From positions 4,310,501 through 4,374,500 of the forward strand of contig NZ_CP151099.1 of the NCBI RefSeq assembly GCF_038096175.1: a stretch of 64,000 nt of DNA, in the 5' to 3' direction. Shown here in pieces: positions 18,842 through 27,390 of this stretch. The stretch's first letter is position 1. Every line of letters begins with the position of its first letter. Made by a program: the position numbers and the translations under genes. The notes under the pieces were generated by a model. The model was given only the letters and a program-made list of their open reading frames with translations, did no database searches and was not told the DNA's origin. The DNA is from Nostoc sp. UHCC 0302. Its GTDB lineage: Bacteria > Cyanobacteriota > Cyanobacteriia > Cyanobacteriales > Nostocaceae.

Positions 18842-19204
18842 ATGAATATTGTGACGCTTTTTATTGTTTGGGTAGTAACATCTCTTAGCTTATTGCTCAT
18901 TAGTAAATTGCCTTTAGGAGTTGAAATTGACACTCCAGGTAAGGCATTTTTTTCCGCAGCAATACTAGGTATTGTGACGGCAATAGTTCGACCGATTTTA
19001 CACTTCGTATTTGCAGTACCAAATGCTCTCACGCTTAACTTGCTATCCGGCATTTTCACATTTATGATTGCCGTTGTTTGTTTTAGTATTGCTGCTTGGT
19101 TAGTAGAGGGCTTTCGTTTACGCTTCGGGATTTGGAGTGCTGTTATTGGGGCATTTGCACTTACTATAATTAACAGTTTAATTTACAGACTATTAGGTGT
19201 TTAA
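18842..19204 (+). CDS. Small four-span membrane protein (PF04020, phage-holin superfamily IV type)
   Basis: A 120-aa protein with four hydrophobic segments (about 3-22, 34-55, 62-85, 93-117). The pattern PGKAFFSAAILGIVTAIVRP followed by LTLNLLSGIFTFMIA matches the YvlD/phage-holin-4 superfamily, despite the name a common chromosomal membrane protein of unknown role. ATG start. There are no phage genes nearby, so a lytic function is unlikely. Confidence 0.82.
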   Translation: MNIVTLFIVWVVTSLSLLLISKLPLGVEIDTPGKAFFSAAILGIVTAIVRPILHFVFAVPNALTLNLLSGIFTFMIAVVCFSIAAWLVEGFRLRFGIWSAVIGAFALTIINSLIYRLLGV

Positions 19205-19296
19205 AGTGAAGAGTTATGAGAGATGAGTAGTGAGCTATTGCTAACTCCTGTACAGACAGACGCGATTAATCGCGTCTCTTAACTTCTAACTCATAA
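19205..19296. repeat. Inverted repeats incl. 20-bp palindrome AGACGCGATTAATCGCGTCT
   Basis: The palindrome at 19258-19277 is exact and is preceded by TACAGAC, the end motif of the 6297-6497 element. Flanking GAGTTATGAG and CTAACTCATAACT also pair across it, so the 92-bp spacer can fold almost whole. It lies between convergent genes and may act as a terminator in both directions. Confidence 0.65.
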
Positions 19297-20004
19297 CTAT
19301 TCGTTGGCAGTAGGCGGTACAACTGAGGTAGTTGATTGTTGTTTGCGCTGTTCGCGTTTTTTGCGATCAGCCGAGAGCATATCTGTCATAACTACCAATG
19401 CCTGTGCCATCTTGTCTAGATTAGAGCGGTATAGCTCTAAATCTTTGTTGAGTTTGTCCTCAGATAGGTGTAAACCGCTAGCGATCGCTTTTAGTGCCTC
19501 AGTACGTTGCTTTTCGTCTTTGACTACTTCGGGAGATGATAATTCCAATAATGAGAATAAACCAATCGCAAACAAACGGTTGTATTTAAAGTTAGGATTA
19601 TTGGCGATCGCTTGTAGGTGTCCCTGCAAGTCAGCATCTCGATCTAAGTGAGTCGTTTGGCTAAGCCACGCAATTAAATCATTAATTGGCAAACTTTCAG
19701 CTAAAACTTGCAATCTTTCTGCATCTTGTCGATAGCGTTGCGGCTCTTGTTCTACAGCCTGACATAGGGCGTTAAAAAGAGATTCTAGATCCCGTTCTGG
19801 TAGATAGCCTTGCATGAAGCGGTCAAAGGTAGTGACGACGCCCAAGGCATAAATCGGACTGTAGCTAAAATCAACATTTACTGACAGCAGATGCATTTCC
19901 ACCATCAACTCTTCCACTACCCGACGATAAATAGTGTTAATCGGACGGGTGTGAAGAGTGTAGAAAGTTCGCTTTGTATCAGAGACTGTACGGACGTTAT
20001 TCAC
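19297..20004 (-). CDS. psb29: Photosystem II biogenesis protein Psb29/THF1
   Basis: Thylakoid-associated protein (235 aa) involved in photosystem II assembly and repair, working with FtsH proteases in cyanobacteria and as THF1 in plants. The N-terminus NNVRTVSDTKRTFYTLHTRP and the following PINTIYRRVVEELMVEMHLL are near-invariant in the family, as is YALGVVTTFDRFMQGY near 55. The C-terminal third is a predicted coiled coil with a basic KKREQRKQQ stretch. GTG start, no SD. It stands alone and is divergent from the CpcT-like gene. Confidence 0.95.
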   Translation of the reverse strand: MNNVRTVSDTKRTFYTLHTRPINTIYRRVVEELMVEMHLLSVNVDFSYSPIYALGVVTTFDRFMQGYLPERDLESLFNALCQAVEQEPQRYRQDAERLQVLAESLPINDLIAWLSQTTHLDRDADLQGHLQAIANNPNFKYNRLFAIGLFSLLELSSPEVVKDEKQRTEALKAIASGLHLSEDKLNKDLELYRSNLDKMAQALVVMTDMLSADRKKREQRKQQSTTSVVPPTANE

Positions 20005-20297
20005 AAAGAAAATATTAAGGGCGACGTACTTTTATTTTCTCGCTTAAAGGCTACTTTGCCAAGTTCGGGTTTTTCGTTGGTGACCACTTCATGTACAACA
20101 GGGAGCTAAAATTCAAGATAATTCACAATTGGCGAATGACTGTTAGTTTAAAAATACGCGTATTGCTAGCTAAATTTCCTTTATCAGCTAAATTCACTCA
20201 GAAAGGGTTTGCAAATTGTCAGCCATAAAGGGACATTAGCTTCTTCCCTAAAGAACAACCAAAAACTATAATGTTTTTTTGTTCATGCATCACATTT

Positions 20298-20894
20298 ATG
20301 AGCTTCTCGCCACAGTTAATTGCCTTAGGTGAGTACCTAGCTGGTGAATTTGATAATCGAGAACAAGCCATTGCAGAACCCGTTTGGTACGTTCACCTAC
20401 GCCTGTGGCTGAGGCCAGTTAATCTGTTTTCAGAAGACAGCATTACCTTGTTTGCTGAACAAGCGAATATTGTCAATCTAGCTCAACCTTACCGCCAGCG
20501 AATTATGCGGTTGCGTCAGGGGAATGACTTTGATGCACCCCTGCAAGTGCAATTTTATATGCTTCATGCTCCAGAAGCATTTAAAGGCGCAGGTGATAAT
20601 CCCGATTTACTCAATACACTGACACCCAACCAATTAGATTTACTACCAGGCTGTATCCTCACAGTTACTCAGGAAAGACTAGGCTCAAACGGCTATAAGT
20701 TTGCCGCTACCCAACCGCCAGACACTTGTTGCAGCTTTACTTATCTTGGCAATAGTGTGCAGGTTTCCTTAGGGTTTGAAGCCACTGCAACAGAATTTTA
20801 CAGCTACGACAAAGGAATTGATTCAGCAACTGGAAAAGCGACTTGGGGAGCCATTTTAGGCCCTTATCGCTATATGAAGAGAAATCAGTACTGA
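20298..20894 (+). CDS. CpcT/CpeT-type chromophore lyase
   Basis: Phycobiliprotein lyase of the CpcT/CpeT family, which attaches phycocyanobilin (or phycoerythrobilin) to a Cys of beta-phycobiliproteins, often Cys-153/155. The start MSFSPQLIALGEYLAGEFDN was chosen because it gives 198 aa, close to family length; nine codons upstream there is another ATG. The core has AEPVWYVHLRLWLRPV, LAQPYRQRIMRLRQG, LPGCILTVTQERLG and the ending GAILGPYRYMKR. Whether it serves phycocyanin, phycoerythrocyanin or another subunit cannot be told. No phycobiliprotein gene is adjacent. Confidence 0.9.
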   Translation: MSFSPQLIALGEYLAGEFDNREQAIAEPVWYVHLRLWLRPVNLFSEDSITLFAEQANIVNLAQPYRQRIMRLRQGNDFDAPLQVQFYMLHAPEAFKGAGDNPDLLNTLTPNQLDLLPGCILTVTQERLGSNGYKFAATQPPDTCCSFTYLGNSVQVSLGFEATATEFYSYDKGIDSATGKATWGAILGPYRYMKRNQY

Positions 20895-20948
20895 GAAAGA
20901 GAAAGTTACTTTTAAATGCCAGTTGCCCCATTTGGAAAACCACTCTTG

Positions 20949-21170
20949 TAGTGAGTCAGTGCTTTAGGCTAGCAATGCTCTGACTTGTTCGCTTTGGTGT
21001 CCCTAAAGATAGGGAACTGCCGAAAGGGTTTCCCATGCTACTTACCACAAGGAGGGAGACCCCTACAGCCCTTCTCCTAAAGGAGACCAAGGCGAACGGG
21101 CATCCTACGGCAGGCGCTAGCTTCTCTCTTTGGGAGTACCGTACTGACTCACTGCACTGACTACTCCTAA
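20949..21170. repeat. Inverted-repeat-rich intergenic element
   Basis: Left GTAGTGAGTCAGTG and right CACTGCACTGACTAC are near-complementary, and inside GTTCGCTTTGGT pairs with ACCAAGGCGAAC (one mismatch). GC-rich, non-coding, about 220 bp, between convergent genes. Confidence 0.45.
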
Positions 21171-21178
21171 CTCGTTCT

Positions 21179-21547
21179 TTAGCTGGCGATGCTACGAGGT
21201 ACACCTTCTAAAGCTTCCTCTTCTGTTTCAAATATTTCAAAGACTGTATCCATCATTGTGACTTCAAACACGAGTTTGGCTTCTGGATGCACATTGCAGA
21301 TGCGGAAACTGCCCTTGACTTTATCAGCATCACGCATACCAGCTACCAAAGACGTAAGGCCAGAACTATCAATAAAATTAACCTGACCGAGATTGACAAC
21401 TACATGACGACTAAGTTTTGAAATACACTCTTGTAACTTTAGGCGAAATTGCCAAGCAGTGGTAATGTCTAGGCGTCCTGTTGGCGTTAAGACAATAACG
21501 GTATTGCTATCTTGGGTTGTATAAGTTTTTTGGTCTATCTGAATCAC
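21179..21547 (-). CDS. STAS domain protein (anti-anti-sigma factor type), second copy
   Basis: A single STAS domain, about 122 aa from the GTG at 21547. VNLGQVNFIDSSGLTSLVAG (near residue 55) contains the phosphorylatable DSSG loop; IRICNVHPEA-like RICNVHPEAKLVFEVTMMDT follows as in the paralogue at 7662. A TTG nine codons upstream extends the frame, but that stretch (RGEPRGAS) is not family-like. Such proteins normally switch an anti-sigma factor or a SpoIIE-type phosphatase system; no partner is adjacent. Confidence 0.85.
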   Translation of the reverse strand: MIQIDQKTYTTQDSNTVIVLTPTGRLDITTAWQFRLKLQECISKLSRHVVVNLGQVNFIDSSGLTSLVAGMRDADKVKGSFRICNVHPEAKLVFEVTMMDTVFEIFETEEEALEGVPRSIAS

Positions 21548-21967
21548 TGAAGCCCCCCGTGGCTCTCCTCTCAAGATTAACTAATGCTAAATTGAAATTG
21601 AAACTGGTAAGCCAAAAGACTTGCTGTGTCAGCAAACTTGATTTTTATTATTCCTGGAATGACTTCCAGAAATTTTAGTAAACCAGAAAGAGAGTAAATG
21701 AGTTGGCTTACCAGCTACAAAATTTTTTAATGCTGATACTTGAGGTTAACAAGCTAAAGCTAAAATCGTCACCTTTTTTTGCTAAGTGCTTCCTTGTAGT
21801 AGTTTAACTCACAAAAATGTGCTGAGTATGCTGGAAAGTGCTGAGTTATAGGTGAAGATAGCATTTATCGCATTACTAACTCCGAATTCTTTTTTTACAC
21901 AGCGATAAATCTGAGCGGAGGCTTCCTCCGCTCAGAAGTTCGGTGACTCAGCATTCACTACTTAGAA
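21548..21967. other. Spacer between hemF and the STAS gene
   Basis: 420 bp on the transcript path from hemF to the STAS gene. It is AT-rich apart from a perfect hairpin at 21911-21935, and repeats the phrase TGGCTTACCAG/CTGGTAAGCCA at about 21604 and 21702 in opposite senses, forming a 100-bp inverted pair. Confidence 0.4.
21911..21935. repeat. Perfect 11-bp hairpin just past hemF
   Basis: CTGAGCGGAGG and CCTCCGCTCAG pair exactly around a CTT loop, 33 bp past the hemF stop. No T tract follows on the minus strand, so it is not a classic terminator. Its top recurs at 14776-14790. Confidence 0.7.
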
Positions 21968-23011
21968 CTATTTAGTTGCTATCCAGTTGATCCAATCTTG
22001 AGGTTTGAGGAAGGTTTCATACAACTCGGCTTCAGGCGAATTAGGTTCCGGTTGATAACCGTATTCCCAACGCACTAGGGGTGGTAGGGACATGAGAATT
22101 GATTCGGTACGTCCGTTGGTTTGCAGACCAAAAATTGTGCCTCGGTCATAAACCAAGTTAAATTCTACATATCTTCCCCGACGGTAAAGTTGAAAATTTC
22201 GTTGGCGATCGCCATATTCCATCCCGTGTCGTCGTTCTACAATTGGTGTGTAGGCTGGCAAAAACGCACTAGCAGCGTCTTGCACGAAAGCAAATAAATC
22301 TTCCCAACTGCGGGTTGGTTGTTCTCCCAGTTGATTACTATAAGTAGCTGCCTCCCCATTTGGATTTGGGCCGTGATATAAAACACCTCGACCATCTTGG
22401 TAATCCAAAAATAAACCGCCAACACCCCGTGTTTCACCGCGATGCTTAAGGTAAAAATATTCATCACACCAGTGCTTAAACACTGGATAATACTCTGGGT
22501 GGTGTTTGTCGCAAGCCTGCTTTAGTGTTTGATGGAAATGGGTTGCATCTTCGGCAAATGGATAATATGGTGTCAAATCAGAACCGCCACCAAACCACCA
22601 TACTGGGCCGGCCTCAAAATAGCGATAATTCAGGTGAACAGTAGGTACGTAAGGATTACGCGGATGTATCACTAGTGAAGTACCCGTGGCATAGAAGCCA
22701 TGCCCTTCTGCTTCAGGGCGTTGGGCTAAAATTGAGGGTGGCAGATGAGAACCCCAAACTTCAGAAAAATTTACACCTGCTTGTTCAAATATTGCACCAT
22801 CACGTAGGACGCGTGATCGCCCTCCACCCCCTTCTGGACGTTCCCAACTATCTTCGTGAAACTTACCTGCACCATCCAGTTTTGCCAACGCTTGTGTGAT
22901 TTCTGCTTGCAACTGTTTCATAAACTGACTCACCCTGGATTGAGCGTCAGTTGGCGGTAAAGATGTGGATGATGGTGTTTCCACAGTTGGGATTTGCGAG
23001 TTGGTCAACAT
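21968..23011 (-). CDS. hemF: Oxygen-dependent coproporphyrinogen III oxidase
   Basis: Catalyses the O2-dependent decarboxylation of coproporphyrinogen III to protoporphyrinogen IX in heme and chlorophyll synthesis. The 347-aa sequence has the family's conserved blocks: [20 protein letters not shown] near 57, [43 protein letters not shown] near 137, [13 protein letters not shown] and [16 protein letters not shown] near 280. ATG start. The gene stands alone. Presence of the aerobic form fits an oxygenic phototroph. Confidence 0.97.
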   Translation of the reverse strand: MLTNSQIPTVETPSSTSLPPTDAQSRVSQFMKQLQAEITQALAKLDGAGKFHEDSWERPEGGGGRSRVLRDGAIFEQAGVNFSEVWGSHLPPSILAQRPEAEGHGFYATGTSLVIHPRNPYVPTVHLNYRYFEAGPVWWFGGGSDLTPYYPFAEDATHFHQTLKQACDKHHPEYYPVFKHWCDEYFYLKHRGETRGVGGLFLDYQDGRGVLYHGPNPNGEAATYSNQLGEQPTRSWEDLFAFVQDAASAFLPAYTPIVERRHGMEYGDRQRNFQLYRRGRYVEFNLVYDRGTIFGLQTNGRTESILMSLPPLVRWEYGYQPEPNSPEAELYETFLKPQDWINWIATK

Positions 23012-23489
23012 AAGATTCCCGAACCTAAATTACAATTTCCAGAAAGCCACAAATTTCTCATTTTAAAATTTGGGGGAAACACGCGCCAACAATCAGGCTC
23101 AATTTACCCAACCTGCTTTTTTCTTACTGGTCAAGGATTTACACAATTGATGGACACGACTAAAGTTATTTTCCCTCAAATGCGTATAGGCTTGTATATT
23201 GACTAAGTTTTTTTTGGACTTGTTGATTGAAATATTCTGGTATCAATATCAAAACTCTAGCAAATTAGTCTACTAGCGCTCTCGACCTTGAAAAATCAAG
23301 ACTCGAACCGATCCAAGCTAGACTTCTGTGCTGTACCCGACACACTGTGCGATCGTGTTAGCTTCTCTAGCCAAGGGGACTTGCTATGTTCAGGGGAATT
23401 TTGAGAAAGTTTTGATTCAGGAGCTGACCACAGTTGCCCACCATACCAGAGTGACCAGAAAGTGTCTAGCGAGGAGGAGGATTAGGAAA
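23012..23489. other. Divergent spacer upstream of hemF
   Basis: 478 bp containing the promoters of hemF and the SRPBCC gene. The frame open from 23328 upstream of the SRPBCC start has no family resemblance. No hairpin or repeat stands out. Confidence 0.4.
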
Positions 23490-24014
23490 ATGCGAGGTTG
23501 GTTATCCAAATTCATCCATCGCAAACGTCGTCGGTTTTGCGCTTCTCTAATGCGGACGTATCGGGAGATAAGTTCTGCTTCTGTAGATGAACTATGGCAA
23601 AAAGTGGTTGATTTAACAGATGTTTCCTGGCATCCACTACTCAAAAGTACCAATGTTCCTTACGGATTAGTTCCAAAACCGGGATTAATTTATCAAGCAG
23701 TAACGCGCTTTTCGCCAATTCCGATCAGAATTTTTGTGGAACGTGTTAATCCTAGAGAACTGCTGAGTATTCGCATAATGACGATTCCTGGGGTTGAGGA
23801 AAGAGTCACTTACCAAGTAGAGTCTACAGTCTGTGGCACTTGTTTATCTTATTCTGTAACGCTACGCGGTTGGTTATCGCCCCTGATTTGGTCGTTATCC
23901 CGTCCTTATGCCGATCGAGTCGCCCGCTCTTTAGTAGAGGCAGCAGAAAAGGCAGCATTACCTACGGTTTCAGCTAAGAAAAAATCTCTTAACGATAGTT
24001 GTTTTGATTTTTAG
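23490..24014 (+). CDS. SRPBCC family protein
   Basis: A 174-aa protein of the START/Bet v1-like SRPBCC fold, small proteins that bind lipids or other hydrophobic ligands in a deep pocket. The pattern fits: YREISSASVDELWQKVVDLTDVSWHP (the strand-helix-helix opening), VPKPGLIYQAVTRF, RILSI-type LLSIRIMTIPGVEERVTYQVES, and the long C-terminal helix YADRVARSLVEAAEKAA. The N-terminus is very basic (KFIHRKRRRF). The start is the ATG at 23490 because AGGAGGAGG stands about 10 nt upstream; a longer frame back to 23328 looks non-coding. Ligand unknown. Confidence 0.78.
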   Translation: MRGWLSKFIHRKRRRFCASLMRTYREISSASVDELWQKVVDLTDVSWHPLLKSTNVPYGLVPKPGLIYQAVTRFSPIPIRIFVERVNPRELLSIRIMTIPGVEERVTYQVESTVCGTCLSYSVTLRGWLSPLIWSLSRPYADRVARSLVEAAEKAALPTVSAKKKSLNDSCFDF

Positions 24015-24140
24015 TCAGGGGGACTGGGGAAGGTAGGACCCCCTCTGGGGATAAGGGGTAATGGGGGCTGGGGATTAGGGATTGGGGAAGAGTTTTTCCA
24101 ATACCCGATGCATAATATCCAATACCTAATCCCCATTGAC
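24014..24140. repeat. STRR-like repeats after the SRPBCC gene
   Basis: GGGGACTGGGGAAGG, GGGGGCTGGGGATTAGGG and, in the other sense, CCTAATCCCC. Non-coding. Confidence 0.55.
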
Positions 24141-24303
24141 CTAAGAAAGTTAAGATTCTATTAGGTGAACTTGAAAATTAATTAAGTTTAGTTACGGCAG
24201 CAACGGTGAAAACACTATACTGCCCCTACTTTAATTCGCATTCAGTTAACAGTCCAGATGCCAGTCAAGATTGTATTTTTTCATTTTGAATTTTGAATTT
24301 ATT

Positions 24304-25374
24304 ATGTACGATATCCTTGATGCCCATTCTGTCTTAGAAGTCTTGCGACCAGTGGAAGATCCAGAACTCCGAAAAAGTCTGGTTGAACTAAACATGATTC
24401 GCAACGTCAAAATTGACGCTGGCAAAGTTAGTTTTACTTTGGTGTTAACGACTCCCGCCTGTCCTTTACGGGAATTTATCGTTGAAGACTGTAAAAAAGC
24501 TGTTAAAAAGCTACCAAGCGTTACTGATGTCAGCATAGAAGTAACAGCAGAAACACCACAGCAAAAAAGCTTACCTGATCGTACTGGCGTAGCTGGGGTG
24601 AAAAATATCATTGCTGTTTCCAGCGGTAAAGGCGGCGTTGGTAAAAGTACAGTAGCAGTAAATGTGGCAGTCGCTTTAGCGCAAACTGGGGCGAAAGTTG
24701 GTTTGCTAGATGCTGATATTTACGGCCCCAATGACCCCACAATGCTTGGATTAGCCGATGCCCAAATTACTGTACGCTCAACTGAAAAAGGTGACATCCT
24801 GGAACCTGCTTTCAATCACGGCGTCAAATTAGTTTCAATGGGCTTTTTGATTGACCGAGATCAACCAGTGATTTGGCGGGGGCCAATGCTGAATGGAGTG
24901 ATTCGCCAGTTTCTCTATCAAGTGGAATGGGGTGAACTGGACTATCTGATTGTAGATATGCCACCAGGAACGGGAGATGCTCAGTTAACTTTAACTCAAG
25001 CAGTACCAATGGCTGGGGCAGTCATTGTGACCACACCGCAAACCGTAGCGCTGTTAGATTCTCGTAAGGGATTGCGGATGTTTCAACAGATGAACGTCCC
25101 AGTATTGGGAATCGTGGAAAATATGAGCTATTTTATACCCCCTGATCAACCGGATAAGCAGTATGACATCTTTGGTTCAGGCGGTGGCTCAAAAACAGCG
25201 GCTGAATTAGAAGTACCACTGTTGGGGTGCGTACCACTAGAGATTTCTACACGAGTTGGTGGTGACAGCGGTGTGCCGATAGTCGTTGGCGATCCAGATT
25301 CAGCTTCCGCAAAAGCATTAACAGCGATCGCCCTGACTATTGCTGGTAAAGTATCAGTTGCTGCCTTGTCATAA
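24304..25374 (+). CDS. mrp: Mrp/ApbC-type Fe-S cluster carrier P-loop ATPase
   Basis: Predicted scaffold or carrier that hands [4Fe-4S] clusters to apo-proteins (HCF101/Nbp35/ApbC group). An N-terminal DUF59 domain (LEVLRPVEDPELRKSLVELN, then TTPACPLREFIVEDC) precedes the deviant Walker A SSGKGGVGKST near 108, DADIYGPNDPTMLG near 145 and DMPPGTGDAQLTL near 225. The usual C-terminal CxxC is absent: the segment after ENMSYF reads IPPDQPDKQYDIFGSGGG. The start is the ATG at 24304 (356 aa), since the upstream 11 codons are AT-rich and not family-like. Confidence 0.92.
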   Translation: MYDILDAHSVLEVLRPVEDPELRKSLVELNMIRNVKIDAGKVSFTLVLTTPACPLREFIVEDCKKAVKKLPSVTDVSIEVTAETPQQKSLPDRTGVAGVKNIIAVSSGKGGVGKSTVAVNVAVALAQTGAKVGLLDADIYGPNDPTMLGLADAQITVRSTEKGDILEPAFNHGVKLVSMGFLIDRDQPVIWRGPMLNGVIRQFLYQVEWGELDYLIVDMPPGTGDAQLTLTQAVPMAGAVIVTTPQTVALLDSRKGLRMFQQMNVPVLGIVENMSYFIPPDQPDKQYDIFGSGGGSKTAAELEVPLLGCVPLEISTRVGGDSGVPIVVGDPDSASAKALTAIALTIAGKVSVAALS

Positions 25375-25419
25375 GAAATTTTAATTTCTATCTGTTTCCT
25401 GAACTACACCTAGTAATAC

Positions 25420-25660
25420 AAAGTGGGGAGGCAGATGATGGAGCAGGGAAAGCAGGGGTATAATAATTAACTTAACTTAATGTCTAATGCCCAGTAACGC
25501 CACTTGCTACCTTTCTCTTGGTGAAGCCAAGGCGGTAAGCGCAGCTATGCCCGCAGAGCTTTACGGGAAAGCTTACTCTTAGGGAACAGCTCCGCCGAAC
25601 AGTGCAAAAGTCGGGCATTGCCTGCCTAACGTAGTTGCTCCCCCATGCCCCATGCTCAAT
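25420..25660. repeat. Repeat-rich spacer upstream of rodA
   Basis: The 328-bp gap holds GGGGAGGCAGATGATGGAGC-type G-rich units, a GC-rich block with small hairpins (for example GCTTTACGGGAAAGC near 25559) and CCCCCATGCCCCATGC before rodA. No coding content. Confidence 0.5.
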
Positions 25661-25702
25661 ACCTAAATTTAATTTCTAAAAGCTAAAGTCTAAAATTGCA
25701 CA

Positions 25703-27016
25703 ATGTTATTAAAACGATCGCTTCCCAAAATTCGCTGGAAGTCTTGGGTTAAACCCTGGCAGTACGTAGATTGGTTACTATTTTTTTTACCAATTGCTGT
25801 CAGCATCTTTGGCGGCATGATGATTTTCAGTACTGAACTGAAGCAACCGGTAACTGATTGGTGGTGGCACTGGCTGGTAGCAGGTATTGGTGCGCTAATA
25901 GCACTGTTTTTAGCTCGTACCCGTTACGAAACTCTGATTCAGTGGCATTGGGTAACATACGCACTGACAAACCTCAGCTTGATTGCCGTGATGATTGCTG
26001 GTACTAGTGCTAAGGGAGCGCAGCGTTGGATTAGTGTCGCCGGCTTTAATGTGCAGCCCTCAGAATTTGCTAAAGTCGGCATGATTATTACCTTAGCAGC
26101 TTTGTTACATAGGCGTACTGCCTCTAGTATTGAAAGTGTTTTCCGTGCTTTGGCAATCACTGCTATACCTTGGGGATTAGTATTTTTACAGCCAGATTTG
26201 GCCACATCATTGGTGTTTGGGGCGATCGTGTTAGGAATGTTGTACTGGGCAAATGCCAACCCGGGCTGGTTGATTCTACTGATTTCTCCTGTAATTGCTG
26301 CCATTCTGTTTAGTATAAGTTGGCCGTTACCAGGGCTGATAATTCTGTTCAAAGATTTATCTGTTAGCCCTTTAGGGTTAGTTTGGGTAGTGGTTATGGG
26401 TATTCTTGGCTGGCTGACTCTTCCTTGGCGCCGATTTGCCCTTAATGGTATTGGTGCATCGGTTATTAACCTTTTGGGTGGGGAATTAGGCATTTTCGCC
26501 TGGAACCATGTTTTGAAAGAGTATCAAAAAGATCGGCTCAGTGTATTTATTAACCCCGATCACGACCCTCTTGGTGCTGGGTATCACCTAATCCAATCTC
26601 GCATCGCCATTGGTGCTGGGGAAATGTGGGGCTGGGGTTTATTCAAAGGGCCGATGACGCAATTGAATTTCGTACCTGAACAACATACAGACTTCATTTT
26701 CTCCGCAGTGGGCGAAGAATTCGGTTTTGTTGGTTGTTTGGTATTGTTATTTGTCTTTTGCTTAATTTGCTTTCGCCTACTACACGTTGCTCAAACAGCT
26801 AAAGATAATTTTGGCTCGTTGTTGGCTATCGGTGTTTTGTCAATGATCGTGTTTCAATTGATTGTTAACATTGGCATGACTGTTGGTTTAGCACCTGTGG
26901 CAGGAATTCCCTTGCCTTGGATGAGTTACGGACGTTCCGCCATGCTAACCAACTTTATTTCCTTGGGAATAGTAGAATCAGTAGCAAATTTTCGACAACG
27001 GCAGAAGTATTATTGA
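25703..27016 (+). CDS. rodA: RodA-type SEDS peptidoglycan glycosyltransferase
   Basis: SEDS-family membrane polymerase that, with a class B PBP, builds peptidoglycan for cell elongation. About ten membrane spans in 437 aa. Signature stretches are KGAQRWISVAGFNVQPSEFAKVG near 108, WGLVFLQPDLATSLV near 152, FINPDHDPLGAGYHLIQSRIAIGAGEMWGWG near 280 with the DP..AGY pattern, FVPEQHTDFIFSAVGEEFGF near 322, and PLPWMSYGRSAM near the end. The YH.IQS and QHTDF motifs favour RodA over FtsW. ATG start without SD. mre genes are not adjacent. Confidence 0.93.
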   Translation: MLLKRSLPKIRWKSWVKPWQYVDWLLFFLPIAVSIFGGMMIFSTELKQPVTDWWWHWLVAGIGALIALFLARTRYETLIQWHWVTYALTNLSLIAVMIAGTSAKGAQRWISVAGFNVQPSEFAKVGMIITLAALLHRRTASSIESVFRALAITAIPWGLVFLQPDLATSLVFGAIVLGMLYWANANPGWLILLISPVIAAILFSISWPLPGLIILFKDLSVSPLGLVWVVVMGILGWLTLPWRRFALNGIGASVINLLGGELGIFAWNHVLKEYQKDRLSVFINPDHDPLGAGYHLIQSRIAIGAGEMWGWGLFKGPMTQLNFVPEQHTDFIFSAVGEEFGFVGCLVLLFVFCLICFRLLHVAQTAKDNFGSLLAIGVLSMIVFQLIVNIGMTVGLAPVAGIPLPWMSYGRSAMLTNFISLGIVESVANFRQRQKYY

Positions 27017-27019
27017 TTT

Positions 27020-27062
27020 GTCCTTTGTCATAAGTCATTTGTGAGAATTAAGGACAAAGGAC
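27020..27062 (+). terminator. Hairpin after rodA
   Basis: GTCCTTTGTC and GACAAAGGAC pair exactly around a 23-nt loop, 4 bp after the rodA stop. There is no long T tract, so its role as a terminator is uncertain. Confidence 0.45.
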
Positions 27063-27118
27063 TAATGACTCTTAAGAAGTATTAAGCTATTAATCAGGAA
27101 ACAAGCGAGGGTAAAAAG

Positions 27119-27316
27119 ATGATCCTGCCTGGAGCAACTGTTCGCGTCAAGAATCCCGCAGATACCTATTATCGATACGAAGGACTCGTGCAACGGGTGA
27201 GTGATGGCAAAGTAGCCGTACTATTTGAAGGTGGTAACTGGGATAAATTAATTAGCTTCCGCCTATCAGAGCTAGAACTCGTAGAAACCACAGCGGGACG
27301 TAAAAAAGCGAAATAA
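27119..27316 (+). CDS. ndhS: NAD(P)H dehydrogenase subunit S (NdhS)
   Basis: Small (65 aa) SH3-like subunit of the thylakoid NDH-1 complex that helps form the ferredoxin docking site for cyclic electron flow. The sequence matches the cyanobacterial form: [52 protein letters not shown], then a basic tail GRKKAK. ATG start with GAGGGT upstream. It is followed, after an inverted repeat, by a HAS-barrel gene in the same direction. Confidence 0.85.
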   Translation: MILPGATVRVKNPADTYYRYEGLVQRVSDGKVAVLFEGGNWDKLISFRLSELELVETTAGRKKAK

Positions 27317-27326
27317 ATTTAGTTAT

Positions 27327-27374
27327 GAGTTAGGAGTTATGATTCTTCAAATCCTCACTCATAACTCCTAACTC
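27327..27374. repeat. 16-bp perfect inverted repeat (GAGTTAGGAGTTATGA family)
   Basis: GAGTTAGGAGTTATGA at 27327-27342 and its exact complement at 27359-27374, loop 16 nt, between ndhS and the next gene. Near copies occur at 19205-19296 and 45229-45280, and a similar half-site lies inside pyrB. Confidence 0.75.
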
Positions 27375-27390
27375 AGCACTCAGCACAGCC

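Noticed and set aside
18842-19204. Phage holin as sign of a prophage
   Set aside because: The family is widely chromosomal and no phage gene lies nearby.
23328-23489. 54-codon extension of the SRPBCC gene
   Set aside because: No family resemblance, while AGGAGGAGG directly precedes the ATG at 23490.
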